64,000 bases of DNA from Methylobacterium sp. SyP6R (GCF_019216885.1 NZ_JAAQRC020000001.1:992001-1056000), one strand, 5' to 3'; positions 38,655 to 49,313 are shown, counted from the stretch's first letter. Numbers and translations are program-made. The notes: generated by a model from the letters alone, not told the origin.

Positions 38655-39473
38655 ATGCTGCCCCCCCAACGCCTCCTGCCCGCCGAGACCCCGGCCGCCC
38701 CCGGCCACGCGCCGCACCGGCCCGGCCCGCGCAAGATCATCAGCTGGAACCTGCTGCGGCGGACCGGCGCGACCGTCGACGCCCTCGAGGCGCTGATCGC
38801 GCAGGAGAAGCCCGACCTGCTGCTGATGCAGGAGGCCACGGTCGACATCACCGAGTTGCAGGCGAGGGCCGGCGGACACTACGCCTGGGCGCCGCTGCCG
38901 CGGCGCATCCACGGCCTGGCGATGTGGAGCCCGACCCCCTGGGCGACCCCGCCGCGGGTGATCACCCTGCCCTCGGGCGCCCTGATCGACCGGGTCTGCC
39001 AGATCCTCGATCTCGGCACCTTCGGGGTCGCCAACGTCCACCTGTCGCACGGCCAGGTGCTCAACCGGCGCCAGTTGCGCCGCATCGCCCAGCACCTGCC
39101 GGTGCGGGCGGCCGTACTCGGCGACTACAACATCGTCGGGCCGGCCCTGCTGCCGGGCTTCCACGATGTCGGGCCCCGCCACCCGACCCACGCCATGGTC
39201 GACCTCGTGCCCTTGCGCCTCGACCGCTGCCTGGTACGGGGGCTCACCTGCCGCGGCCAGGCGGTACTGCCGCGGGGCGCCTCCGACCACCGGCCGATCG
39301 TGGTCCATCTCGAACCCGGCAACCCGCAGGGCAAGCCTCAGCCCCTGCGCGACCGGATCGAGGCGTTCCGCGACCGCGCCGAGGACCTTCGCAAGCGGGC
39401 GCCGCTCAAAGATATGGCAGCAGCAATCGCACGGCGGCGTCGCGCAGGCGCACGGCCATCCCGCGAGAGTTGA
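38655..39473 (+). CDS. Endonuclease/exonuclease/phosphatase-fold protein
   Basis: A 272-residue EEP-superfamily protein. Motifs are ISWNLLRR near 33, the Glu in LLMQEATVD near 62, GDYNIVGPALLPGF near 156 and the final SDHRPIVVHLE near 212, so the metal and catalytic His set is intact. Such proteins cleave nucleic acids, phospholipids or inositol phosphates. A start at 38607 is also possible. Its last 68 bases overlap the 3' end of the opposing cardiolipin synthase gene. A phospholipid link is suggested only by this neighbour. Confidence 0.8.
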   Translation: MLPPQRLLPAETPAAPGHAPHRPGPRKIISWNLLRRTGATVDALEALIAQEKPDLLLMQEATVDITELQARAGGHYAWAPLPRRIHGLAMWSPTPWATPPRVITLPSGALIDRVCQILDLGTFGVANVHLSHGQVLNRRQLRRIAQHLPVRAAVLGDYNIVGPALLPGFHDVGPRHPTHAMVDLVPLRLDRCLVRGLTCRGQAVLPRGASDHRPIVVHLEPGNPQGKPQPLRDRIEAFRDRAEDLRKRAPLKDMAAAIARRRRAGARPSRES

Positions 39474-40842
39474 GATCCTCGACCGTGAGGCGCTGCTCCA
39501 TCTTGGCCCGCATCAACGTGTCGAGGTCGGCCGCGAAGTCGGTGTCGTAGACCTCGACGTTGAGCTCGAAGTTGAGCCGGAAGCTGCGGCTGTCCCAGTT
39601 GGCGCTGCCGACGAAGCACCAGGCCTCGTCCACCACCATCAGCTTCGAATGGTCGAAGGGCGGCCGGTCGAGCCAAATCCTGACGCCGGCCTCCAGTAGC
39701 GGCCCGACATGGGCCCGCGTCGCCCAGTCGACCACCCGGTGGTTGCTCGCCTGCGGGATGATGACGTCGACGGTGACGCCGCGCATCGCCGCGAGGCACA
39801 ACGCCGTCAGCAGCGTCTCGCTCGGCAGGAAATAGGGGGTGGCGAGCCGCACCGAGTGCCGGGCGGTGGCGACCGCCTCCAGCACCACGAACTCGATCTT
39901 CTCGATGTCGGCGTCCGGGCCCGAGGTGACGACCCGGGCGAGCGACGGCCCGGCAGGCGGGATCTCCGGGAACCAGGCGGGTCCTTCCAGGTCCTCGCCC
40001 TTCACGAAAGCCCAGTCGCGCCAGAAGGCTTGCGCGAGCTGGCCGACCACCGGCCCGTCGATGCGGAAATGGCTGTCGCGCACCGGCTCGGGCGGGCTCT
40101 TCGCCATGACGTTCTCGTCGGCGATGTTGACCCCGCCGACGAAGCCGACCCGGCCGTCGACGAGCAGCAGCTTCTTGTGGGTGCGCAGGTTGAGGAACGG
40201 CATCCGCCAGGGCAGCGCCGAGTGCATGAACAGGCCGGCCGGGATGCCCAAGCGCCGCAGCCGCCGGTACATCGCCGGGAAGAAATAGCCGCTGCCGATG
40301 CCGTCGATCAGCACGCAGACAGCGACGCCGCGGTCCTGGGCTGCGCGCAAAGCCACCGCGAAGGCCCGGCCGCTGTCGTCGTCGCGCATGATGTAGCTCG
40401 ACAAGGCGACGCTGGTGGTCGCCTCGTCGATCGCCGCCAGCATCGCCGGATAGGCCTCGTCGCCGTGGCGGTAGCGCCGGATGCGGTTGCCGGCGACCAG
40501 CGGCAGGCCGCTGATCCGCTGCACCGCCTGCTTCAGGGGCTGGAAGTCGTCGGGCACCTCGGCCACCGGCGCCGGCGGCGCGCCGGGGCGGGGGCCGGGC
40601 AGGACCGGCAGGCGGCGGGCGCGCCGGCTCACCCGGTTGATGCCGAACATCACGTAGAGCAGGCTGCCGAGCAGCGGCGAGAGCCAGACGAGCCCGATCC
40701 AGCCGATCGCCGCGCTGACCTCGCGCTTGCGCATCAGCGCGTGCACTGTGACGACGACCGCCAGGGCGAGGCCGATCGGCGCCAGCACGTCGGACCGGAT
40801 CGAGGTCAGGATCCCGAGCCAGCGGTAGATCTCGTGTTCCAC
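39406..40842 (-). CDS. cls: Cardiolipin synthase (phospholipase D family)
   Basis: A membrane enzyme that joins two phosphatidylglycerols into cardiolipin. The 478 residues have two N-terminal helices (about 13-35 and 42-65), then two HKD motifs: HKKLLLVDGRVGFVGG near 224 and HSKLMVVDEAWCFVGSANWD near 399. Both are complete. The GTG at 40842 follows AGGAGG closely (four bases). It overlaps the EEP gene tail to tail. Which Cls paralogue it represents is not clear. Confidence 0.9.
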   Translation of the reverse strand: MEHEIYRWLGILTSIRSDVLAPIGLALAVVVTVHALMRKREVSAAIGWIGLVWLSPLLGSLLYVMFGINRVSRRARRLPVLPGPRPGAPPAPVAEVPDDFQPLKQAVQRISGLPLVAGNRIRRYRHGDEAYPAMLAAIDEATTSVALSSYIMRDDDSGRAFAVALRAAQDRGVAVCVLIDGIGSGYFFPAMYRRLRRLGIPAGLFMHSALPWRMPFLNLRTHKKLLLVDGRVGFVGGVNIADENVMAKSPPEPVRDSHFRIDGPVVGQLAQAFWRDWAFVKGEDLEGPAWFPEIPPAGPSLARVVTSGPDADIEKIEFVVLEAVATARHSVRLATPYFLPSETLLTALCLAAMRGVTVDVIIPQASNHRVVDWATRAHVGPLLEAGVRIWLDRPPFDHSKLMVVDEAWCFVGSANWDSRSFRLNFELNVEVYDTDFAADLDTLMRAKMEQRLTVEDLNSRGMAVRLRDAAVRLLLPYL

Positions 40843-41030
40843 ACGGCCTCCTGCCGGCGCGTCCGCGTCGCTCTCACGGCCGGGATACGGGAGGACGGAC
40901 CCGGAATCCACTTGAGCGAACCGGCAGTCCACCGATCACGCCGGACTTTCGAAGAAATATCCGTACCGAGGATGGCGCGGGTTTCCCCCCGCTCCCCGTG
41001 GGTGGCAGGGCTGTCCGGGCAAAAGAAGTA

Positions 41031-41221
41031 GCGCAGGCTTTTCCCTCCCCCCTCTGCGGGGGAGGGTGCCCCACGGAGTGGGGCGGGAGAGGGGCAGCGC
41101 GACGCTACTCCAGCTGGCGCCCGTCACCATGGTCGCGATCTCTCCGGAAACGGCGTCCCCTCTCCCGGCCTGCTCCGCAGGCCACCCTCCCCCGCAGAGG
41201 GGGGAGGGGAAAAGCCTGCGC
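41031..41221. repeat. Long inverted repeat with nested hairpins (CTCTCCC-type)
   Basis: Arms at about 41031-41068 and 41182-41221 are complementary over roughly 38 bases with one single-base slip (GCGCAGGCTTTTCCC and CCTCTGCGGGGGAGGGTG blocks). Inside, GCCCCACGGAGTGGGGC and GGCCTGCTCCGCAGGCC form further hairpins. It occupies the 479-base gap between cls and typA. The layout (outer helix plus inner hairpins) resembles family 2, but the sequence differs. Confidence 0.88.
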
Positions 41222-41257
41222 CATCCTGTCTGGTCGCCTCGACAGCACCACGGCCTG

Positions 41258-41293
41258 AAAAAAGAAAATCCCCCGCCCCGAAAGGGGCGAGGG
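41258..41293 (-). terminator. Intrinsic terminator of typA
   Basis: Reading the minus strand, a CCCTCGCCCC / GGGGCGGGGG stem with a TTTC loop (41270-41293) is followed by ATTTTCTTTTTT (to 41258). It lies about 30 bases past the typA stop. This is a textbook intrinsic terminator. Confidence 0.8.
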
Positions 41294-41321
41294 ACGAACT
41301 ATCAAACCATCAGGCGGCCGA

Positions 41322-43148
<1,827 letters not shown>

Positions 43149-43238
43149 AGGATATCCGAAGCAAACAAAGCCCGGCACGCCGCGGGCCGCCAGAATGGCA
43201 GCCGGACGCATCGAGCCGGGGGAAAACTGTTGCGTCGC

Positions 43239-43265
43239 AATATAAGGGATAGGGCTTTTTCGCAA
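43239..43265 (-). promoter_or_regulatory. Candidate typA promoter
   Basis: On the minus strand, TTGCGA (43265-43260) is followed after 15 bases by TATATT (43244-43239), in the only A/T-rich stretch between the TAXI gene and typA. The start would fall about 85 bases before the typA ATG. Confidence 0.4.
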
Positions 43266-43314
43266 GAGGGCCCGGTATCGCCCCTTGTCGGGGAGGCGCC
43301 GGCCTCCAGATGGG

Positions 43315-44649
43315 TCACTCGGCCGCGGCTGACAGCGGGTCCGGTCCGCGATCGACGGAATGGGCGTGTCTCTCCAGCAGAACGGCGCGGCGCTCCGCGA
43401 TCGCCCGCCGCGCCTGGTCGAGGCCGAGGGTGAAGGCCGCGACCCCGGCATTGTCGATCGCCCCGGTGCCTGCCCGGGCGAGCGCCGCGGCCAGGATCTC
43501 GTCGGCCTGCCGCTCGAGGTCGGTCAGTTCCAGTTCGTCCTCGACGTCGCGGCTCGCCCGCACGATGGCGAGCAGCTGGCGCAGGAGCGCCATGTCGCGG
43601 GCCCGCGACCGGTTGGCCGCCCGCGACACCAGGGTGGCGGCGGCGGAGCCGAGAATCGAGACGCACATCACCAGGAGGTAGAACCAGTCGCCGTAGCGCT
43701 CGAAGAAGCTCTCGACCTCGCCCTCGTAATACGCCTGGGCGCCGGGATGCACCGGCAGCGACGCGCTCTTCGAGGTGTCGGGCGCCTCGATCTGGTTGGC
43801 GAGCGGCACCTCGGCGGCGAGGCCGGGCCGGTTGACGAAGAGCAGCCGCGTCAGTTCCGAGACCACGGAATCGGCGATTTGCGCCTGGGCCACCAGCCGG
43901 TGGCTGACCCCGACGGTGGTGACCGTCTCGGCCGGGCGCGGCGGCGTGCCGCCGAAGGTGCCGCGGGCGATCTCGACGCTCTCCAGCGCCGGCCAGCGCC
44001 GGGCCAGCACCGCCGCCTCGCCGATCGGGATGAAGGTCGCCGTGCCGCCTCCCCGCGTGATGCCCGCCACGACCTCGCCGGCGGTGCGGCCGGTCAGCGG
44101 GCTCACCACCATCACGGCATCGACCCGCCCCTCGCGCAACGCCTGGCCCGCCTCCTGCCCGTCGCCGAGGGGGATCGTCGTCACCGCATCGGCCGGCACC
44201 TCGTAATGTTCGAGGATGTGGGCGAGCAGCCGGGTGTTACCGGCCGGGTTGCGCACGATCCCGATCCGCTTGGCCTTCAGGTCCGGCACGGCGGCAAGGC
44301 CAGGGTCGGCCGCCAGCAGCAGCACCGCGTCCCGGTGCAGGATCGCCACGGTCTGGGTGCGGGCCGGGATGCCGACATCGGAGCGCACCACCGCGAGGTC
44401 GGCCTTGCCGTGCTCCGCCGTCTCGGCGCTCTCGGCAACGCCGCTCGTCGCCACGAGCCGCAGGCGCACGTCCTCGTGGGTGCGGGCGAGCGACTGCGCC
44501 ACCGCCGCGACGAGGCGTGCATCCTCGCTCCCCGACGGCCCGACGGCGACGCGCAGGGTCGTCGGCTGCCCGAGCCATTGATAGGCGAGGAGCGCCGTCG
44601 CCACGAGGGCGAGGACGGTCGCGAGGACGATGGGAACGTAGCGCCGCAT
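43315..44649 (-). CDS. TAXI-family TRAP transporter solute-binding protein
   Basis: A 444-residue TAXI-type periplasmic binding protein. It has an N-terminal membrane anchor or signal (about 6-27), then the binding fold with the family segments RVAVGPSGSEDARL and AGNTRLLAHILE. Unusually for a soluble binding protein, a second membrane helix follows (about 338-360, FYLLVMCVSILGSAAATLVS), with a ~80-residue cytoplasmic helical tail. TAXI proteins bind small organic acids. No TRAP membrane subunits are nearby, so its permease partner or sensory role is unknown. Confidence 0.8.
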   Translation of the reverse strand: MRRYVPIVLATVLALVATALLAYQWLGQPTTLRVAVGPSGSEDARLVAAVAQSLARTHEDVRLRLVATSGVAESAETAEHGKADLAVVRSDVGIPARTQTVAILHRDAVLLLAADPGLAAVPDLKAKRIGIVRNPAGNTRLLAHILEHYEVPADAVTTIPLGDGQEAGQALREGRVDAVMVVSPLTGRTAGEVVAGITRGGGTATFIPIGEAAVLARRWPALESVEIARGTFGGTPPRPAETVTTVGVSHRLVAQAQIADSVVSELTRLLFVNRPGLAAEVPLANQIEAPDTSKSASLPVHPGAQAYYEGEVESFFERYGDWFYLLVMCVSILGSAAATLVSRAANRSRARDMALLRQLLAIVRASRDVEDELELTDLERQADEILAAALARAGTGAIDNAGVAAFTLGLDQARRAIAERRAVLLERHAHSVDRGPDPLSAAAE

Positions 44650-44704
44650 GGACCCTCATCCAAGCAGAGCGGCAGGGCGCGACTCCGCTCGCTTCCTTGC
44701 TTTT

Positions 44705-44750
44705 GCATCATTTTGGTCGCCGATCCGGCGACCACTCCGGCGAATGATGC
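44705..44750. repeat. Short nested palindrome, family 3, copy 1
   Basis: GCATCATT (44705-44712) pairs with AATGATGC (44743-44750), and inside it GGTCGCC pairs with GGCGACC (44715-44721, 44727-44733). It lies in the 180-base gap between the TAXI gene start and the 3' end of the O-fucosyltransferase-like gene. The element at 59646 shares the pattern GCAT...GAAGTGG/ACCGG...AAAAT. Confidence 0.7.
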
Positions 44751-44829
44751 TCGGAGCCCTTACCCTGGGCAGCCGGCCCGGATTCGGCAATCAGGCCGAT
44801 TGGCGCGGGCGGCGATCGGCGGGGCGCCG

Positions 44830-46317
44830 TCAGCGCCCGGCGATGCGGTCGATGGAGAACTTCGCGTTGGACACGATCCGGTCGCGATGCTCCTCGGGGA
44901 TCTTCGCCTCCATCAGGAGCTGGATGCAGGCGCGAAGACTCTCGACGGGACGCCCGGTCCACGACGCCGCGACGGCGTATTCGTCGATCAGCGCCCAGTC
45001 GTAGATCCAGGGCTCGACGGCCCGGCCGCCGGGCGGCAGGCGGATGCCGAGGCCCCGCGACGCCAGGGCATGGGCCTCCTCGTACCGACCCTGAGCGCGC
45101 GCATGCTGGGCGGCGCCGTGCAGCGCCTCCGCCCGCGACGGGGCCACACCGGCCGCCCGCTCGAAGGCCGCCAGCACCGCCTCCGGCGCCTCGCCGAGCG
45201 CGGCCTTCAGGCGCGCCGCGCGGGTGAGGGCGAGATAGACCTCCTCGCGGTCGGGCCCGCCGAACTCGCCCCGCGCGAGATACTGGTCGTGCGCCGCCCG
45301 CACGGAGCCGGCGACCTCCAGGATCTGCCCCAGTTCGTAGCCGCAGGACGGATCGTAAGGATCCTCCGCAGTCGCCAAGCGGGCCGAGCGGAACGCGCCC
45401 TTGTCGTACCGGACGGCCAGCCGCGGACCGAGCGCGTTGTAGATGCCGTGGTTGCCCACCTGTCCGGACTGGGCGAAGCGCTCCAGCGCGGCCATCCCGG
45501 AGAAGGTCGACCGCGACGTGCCGACGAAGAACGGCGCCGCGAGCGCGATCTCGAAATCCACCAGCGAGCGTTCGAGAAGGTTCACACCGCCGGACTGGAA
45601 CGTCTCCACGAGGTCGGACTTCCAGAACGCCTCGATGTCGTAGGTCTCGCGCAGGGATCGGCGGATCGTCTCCTTCCCCTCGACGAGGGCCGCCTCGTCG
45701 CAGACGATGTAGAGTTTCGAGGTGCCGCTGGGATAAGTCGCGCGAAACTTGCGGACGATGCTCTCGGCCGAATGCCGGTTGTCTTCGTTGTGGCCGACCT
45801 CCGGATCGACGCGGATCCGGACGTGATCGTCCCAGTCGCGCTCGATGCGCATCTGGACCACGTGGGCGATGCCCAGCCGATCGAAGACGATGTCCCGCAA
45901 CCGCGACGTGTCGGGCGCGCTCCGCGCCGCCGGCACCAGGGCGCGGAAGAACCGGACCACGACGCTGTCGCCGTCGAGCGCTCCGGACGCGGCCGCGTGG
46001 GCGATGTGACGCTCGCCGTGATGGAAGAACTCCCAGCCGCCTTCGTCGCCGGCGGGCGCGCGATCGAGGATGGTGACGCCGACCGTCTCCGCAAAATCCC
46101 GCAAGCGGGCCACGTCGAACGCCGCGGCGATCGGCACGCGCTCGTGGATGAAGGTGATCTGATCGAAGATCACGATGTCCGGCAGGATGATCCGGCGGTC
46201 GTCTCCCGCCATCGCCTTGAGGAACAGGCCGAGGAGGGCGATTTTCTGGTTGTTGATGCCGCCCCTGTTGTACGAATAGCAAAGCGGTCGGCCGGCATTC
46301 TCGGATGGATGAACCAC
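44830..46317 (-). CDS. O-fucosyltransferase-like protein with C-terminal TPR-type module
   Basis: A 495-residue protein of two parts. The N-terminal ~290 residues look like the GDP-fucose O-fucosyltransferase fold (PF10250 type): YNRGGINNQKIALLGLFLKA near 15, KLYIVCDEAALVEGKE near 193 and FFVGTSRSTFSGM near 258. The C-terminal ~180 residues are helical and TPR-like (AAQHARAQGRYEEAHALASR, then EPWIYDWALIDEYAVAASWTG), a module I recall at the ends of other bacterial glycosyltransferases. The GTG at 46317 follows AGGGA and lies just before the fold; the frame stays open to 46473. The acceptor (glycan or protein) is unknown. An A/T-rich patch upstream (about 46340-46380) may be its promoter. Confidence 0.6.
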   Translation of the reverse strand: MVHPSENAGRPLCYSYNRGGINNQKIALLGLFLKAMAGDDRRIILPDIVIFDQITFIHERVPIAAAFDVARLRDFAETVGVTILDRAPAGDEGGWEFFHHGERHIAHAAASGALDGDSVVVRFFRALVPAARSAPDTSRLRDIVFDRLGIAHVVQMRIERDWDDHVRIRVDPEVGHNEDNRHSAESIVRKFRATYPSGTSKLYIVCDEAALVEGKETIRRSLRETYDIEAFWKSDLVETFQSGGVNLLERSLVDFEIALAAPFFVGTSRSTFSGMAALERFAQSGQVGNHGIYNALGPRLAVRYDKGAFRSARLATAEDPYDPSCGYELGQILEVAGSVRAAHDQYLARGEFGGPDREEVYLALTRAARLKAALGEAPEAVLAAFERAAGVAPSRAEALHGAAQHARAQGRYEEAHALASRGLGIRLPPGGRAVEPWIYDWALIDEYAVAASWTGRPVESLRACIQLLMEAKIPEEHRDRIVSNAKFSIDRIAGR

Positions 46318-46554
46318 ACACGATCCCTTTTCGTGGATGTCGGCCCCGAGAAAATTTTTCGGACTTACAAGCCGAACACGGAAAGCCTGTTGGGACAGTG
46401 CCCCTCCGTCACGCGAGGTTCCGCCGATCATCCACGATGCGCTGCGGGCTGCCAACCCCGATGTGATGGGCATCGCGTCGAGGCGTGACTGCCAGGTCGA
46501 CGATGAGGGCCGTTGAACGCCCCATCATGATCCATGATCGCCCACGGAAATCAG

Positions 46555-46649
46555 ACCCTCCGGGTCATCCCGGGTTCTCGGCGTCGTCGAGCCCGGGGAT
46601 GACCCGGAGGGTGCTATGACGACCGCGACGGTCAAATGGACTTTGACCG
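46555..46649. repeat. Two adjacent inverted repeats
   Basis: Arms 46555-46574 (ACCCTCCGGGTCATCCCGGG) and 46592-46612 are complementary apart from one extra C. CGGTCAAA and TTTGACCG pair at 46629-46636 and 46642-46649. They lie in the 345-base gap between the O-fucosyltransferase-like gene start and a small membrane protein gene. The GGGTCATCCCGGG core differs from family 1, although GTCAT and CCCGG blocks are shared. No T-run follows. Confidence 0.75.
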
Positions 46650-46662
46650 CCGATCCGCCCGC

Positions 46663-46857
46663 TTACAGGGCCACCCGCAAGCCCAACGCGACCACCGCCA
46701 CGATCGCCGCCCCCAGGGCCGGGCCGAGTGTCGCGATCACCAGGGCGCCCGGGTGATAGCCCGGTGCCGCGAGGTAGCGCTGATGCGCGTTCTTCTCCTG
46801 CCGGAGCAGCGGCGCCGATCCGCGCGCCGCTGCTCCGGGCGTCCAACCCTGTCGCAT
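46663..46857 (-). CDS. Small membrane protein (hypothetical)
   Basis: A 64-residue protein with a basic N-terminal half and one C-terminal hydrophobic helix (ALVIATLGPALGAAIVAVVA). The ATG at 46857 is preceded by a modest GGGACGG. No family is recognised. It is the only frame here with membrane-protein character. It could be a lineage-specific gene or a chance ORF. Confidence 0.4.
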   Translation of the reverse strand: MRQGWTPGAAARGSAPLLRQEKNAHQRYLAAPGYHPGALVIATLGPALGAAIVAVVALGLRVAL

Positions 46858-46992
46858 GATGCCGTCCCCGCCCGCTTGGCCGCCCCATCTGGGGGCGGCG
46901 CGAGACCTGTTGTGTGGGTCCCATCAGGGCCTGAGCGGCGTGAAGAGGGGGTGAATCCGATCGCTCGCATTCTCCTCGTCGTGAATCAGGGG

Positions 46993-47820
46993 TTAGCGGG
47001 CCTTGATCGGGTCGAGGCCGGTCTCGACGATCGTGGCGGCGTGGTCCGGCGCCGAGAGCCAGGCGATCAGGGCGCGGGCCTCGGCGGGGTGCTTGGCGCC
47101 CTTCGGGATGCCGGCCGAGAACAGCGTGACCTTCTGCACCTCCGGCGGGATCGGCCCGACGATGGTGATGCCCTTGATCGGTTTGAGCTCGGCGATCTGC
47201 TGGAAGCCGAACTCGGCGTCGCCCCGGGCGACGACGTTGCCGACGCGCTCTGCGACGATCATCTTGCTCCTGGGCGCCAGTTCACTCTCCAGCCCCAGCT
47301 TCTTGTACATCTCCTTCTCAATGTAGACGCCGCTGGCGCTGTCGGAATAGGCGATCGAGGTGGCGCCGAGCAGCGCCTTCCTGAAGGCGTCGAGGGTGGA
47401 AATGTCCGGTACCTTGGCCCCGGCCTTCACCGCCAGCGCGATCTTGGAATCGGCGAGCGCCACCTTGCTGCCCGGCTCGATCTTGCCCTCCTTGTCGAGG
47501 GCGTCGAGGGCGTAGCCGACCATGATGACCACGTCGGCCGGCTCGCCGCGGGCGAGGCGCACGGGAATCGCCTCCGGCGCCGTGCCCATCGACGGGCCGA
47601 AGGCGGTCACGACCTTGTCGCCGGTCTTCGTCTCGAAACCCGGCACCAGGGCCTCGTAGGCGGCGGTGAAGCCGCCGGAGATCATCACGTGCACATCCGC
47701 GGCCCTGGCCGGGGCGGCGAGGGCAAGCCCGGCCGCCAGGCCGACGGCCATCAGGGCGAGGCGGCGTGCGCCACGGTCAGCGCGCGACGCCGTCATGGTC
47801 GTGAATCCGGTCTTCGTCAT
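46993..47820 (-). CDS. ModA-like periplasmic substrate-binding protein
   Basis: A 275-residue ABC-type binding protein. A signal peptide ends in ALAAPARA, and the mature protein begins with VHVMISGGFTAAYEALVPGF. The type II binding fold resembles the molybdate-binding ModA family (DVVIMVGYALDAL, SDSASGVYIEKEM), but the usual ModA start LTVFAAASL is altered, so the ligand may be an organic anion. GGGAGGAAGC precedes the ATG at 47820. No permease or ATPase genes adjoin; instead a citrate-type MFS transporter is divergent. Confidence 0.75.
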   Translation of the reverse strand: MTKTGFTTMTASRADRGARRLALMAVGLAAGLALAAPARAADVHVMISGGFTAAYEALVPGFETKTGDKVVTAFGPSMGTAPEAIPVRLARGEPADVVIMVGYALDALDKEGKIEPGSKVALADSKIALAVKAGAKVPDISTLDAFRKALLGATSIAYSDSASGVYIEKEMYKKLGLESELAPRSKMIVAERVGNVVARGDAEFGFQQIAELKPIKGITIVGPIPPEVQKVTLFSAGIPKGAKHPAEARALIAWLSAPDHAATIVETGLDPIKAR

Positions 47821-47900
47821 GCTTCCTCCCGGGGATGCCTCATGGAGATGTCCCGGCAGCATTCCCTGTTGGCAACCCAGCCGCCGCGCAAGCTCCATCG

Positions 47901-47919
47901 AATTTCGAGGGATGAAATT
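47901..47919. promoter_or_regulatory. Candidate operator in a divergent promoter
   Basis: AATTTC (47901-47906) and GAAATT (47914-47919) form an inverted repeat with a 7-base spacer in the most A/T-rich part of the 173-base region between the binding-protein and MFS genes. A shared regulator site is plausible. No regulator gene is adjacent. Confidence 0.35.
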
Positions 47920-47993
47920 TCTGTATCAAACGTGCTGAGGATCGCTGTAGACAGAGCCCAATCCAGGGAGCCCGCGTTCGGGAGGAATTGAGC

Positions 47994-49313
47994 ATGGCAG
48001 GTCCGGTCCACGGTCCGCAGGGGTCGAAGGTCGCCACGGTGTTGCGCGTCACGAGCGGCAACTTCCTGGAGATGTTTGACTTCTTCCTGTTCGGCATCTA
48101 CGCGAGCCACATCTCGAAGGCGTTCTTCCCGGCGGAGAACGAGTTCGCTTCGCTGATGTTCACCTTCATGGCCTTCGGCGCCGGCTTCCTGATGCGGCCG
48201 CTCGGGGCGATCTTCCTCGGCGCCTATGTCGACCGGATCGGCCGGCGCCGGGGCCTCATCGTGACGCTCGGCATCATGGCGGCCGGCACGGTGCTGATCG
48301 CCTTCGTGCCGTCCTACCAGACCATCGGCCTCGCGGCCCCCTTCCTGGTGCTGATCGGCCGCCTGCTCCAGGGCTTCTCCGCGGGCGTCGAACTCGGCGG
48401 CGTGTCGGTCTACCTCGCCGAGATGGCGACCCCCGGCCGCAAGGGCTTCTACGTCTCCTGGCAATCCGGCAGCCAGCAGGTCGCCGTGATGGTGGCGGCG
48501 CTGATCGGCTTTACCTTGAGCCGCGCCCTGATGCCGACCCAGATGTCCGAGTGGGGCTGGCGCATCCCGTTCTTCATCGGCTGCATGATCGTGCCGTTCC
48601 TGTTCTACATCCGGCGCTCGCTGGAGGAGACCCAGGAGTTCCTGCACCGCAAGGAGCGCCCGTCGCTGCCCGAGGTCTTCGCGTCGTTGGGCCAGAACTG
48701 GCAGATCGTGCTGCTCGGCATGCTGCTGGTGGTGATGACCACGGTGTCGTTCTACACCATCACGGTCTACACTCCGACCTTCGGCAAGAGCGTGCTCAAG
48801 CTGTCCGAGACCGACAGCCTGATCGTCACCTTCCTCACCGCCCTGTCGAACCTGTTCTGGCTGCCGGTGATGGGCGCGCTCTCCGACAGGATCGGCCGCA
48901 AGCCGATCCTGCTGGCCTTCTCCGCGCTCACCCTGCTCACCGCCTATCCGGCGCTGGCCTGGCTCACCTCGAACATCTCGTTCACCAACATGCTGATCAC
49001 GCTCCTGTGGCTGTCCTTCCTGTATGGCAGCTACAACGGCGCGATGGTGGTGGCGCTGACCGAGATCGTCCCGGCCAAGGTCCGCACCACCGGCTTCTCG
49101 CTCGCCTACTCGCTCGCCACCGCGCTCTTCGGCGGCTTCACCCCGGTCGTCTCGACCTGGCTGATCCAGACGCTCGGCAACAAGGCGGCGCCGGGCCTGT
49201 GGATGGCCTTCGCGGGCGCCTGCGGCCTCGTCGCGACCCTGCTGATCTACCGCCGCGGCGCACCCGCCGCCGCCGGGGTTCCGGGCAATGCCCGCCCGGT
49301 CGCCGGCGAGTAA
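47994..49313 (+). CDS. MFS transporter, citrate/tricarballylate:proton symporter-like
   Basis: A 439-residue major facilitator protein with twelve predicted helices. The paired MFS loops are [12 protein letters not shown] near 75 and [12 protein letters not shown] near 295. The start [14 protein letters not shown] and [20 protein letters not shown] are typical of the metabolite:H+ symporter group (CitA/TcuC/ShiA-like). GGAGGAATTGAGC precedes the ATG at 47994. A tricarboxylate substrate is likely but unproven. It ends one base before the opposing dehalogenase stop. Confidence 0.85.
   Translation: MAGPVHGPQGSKVATVLRVTSGNFLEMFDFFLFGIYASHISKAFFPAENEFASLMFTFMAFGAGFLMRPLGAIFLGAYVDRIGRRRGLIVTLGIMAAGTVLIAFVPSYQTIGLAAPFLVLIGRLLQGFSAGVELGGVSVYLAEMATPGRKGFYVSWQSGSQQVAVMVAALIGFTLSRALMPTQMSEWGWRIPFFIGCMIVPFLFYIRRSLEETQEFLHRKERPSLPEVFASLGQNWQIVLLGMLLVVMTTVSFYTITVYTPTFGKSVLKLSETDSLIVTFLTALSNLFWLPVMGALSDRIGRKPILLAFSALTLLTAYPALAWLTSNISFTNMLITLLWLSFLYGSYNGAMVVALTEIVPAKVRTTGFSLAYSLATALFGGFTPVVSTWLIQTLGNKAAPGLWMAFAGACGLVATLLIYRRGAPAAAGVPGNARPVAGE

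Noticed and set aside
43360..46488. Plus-strand open frame of over 1000 codons
   Set aside because: It is antisense to the TAXI and O-fucosyltransferase-like genes. Its composition is the Arg/Gly/Ala/His-rich pattern of high-GC shadow frames and no domain is visible.
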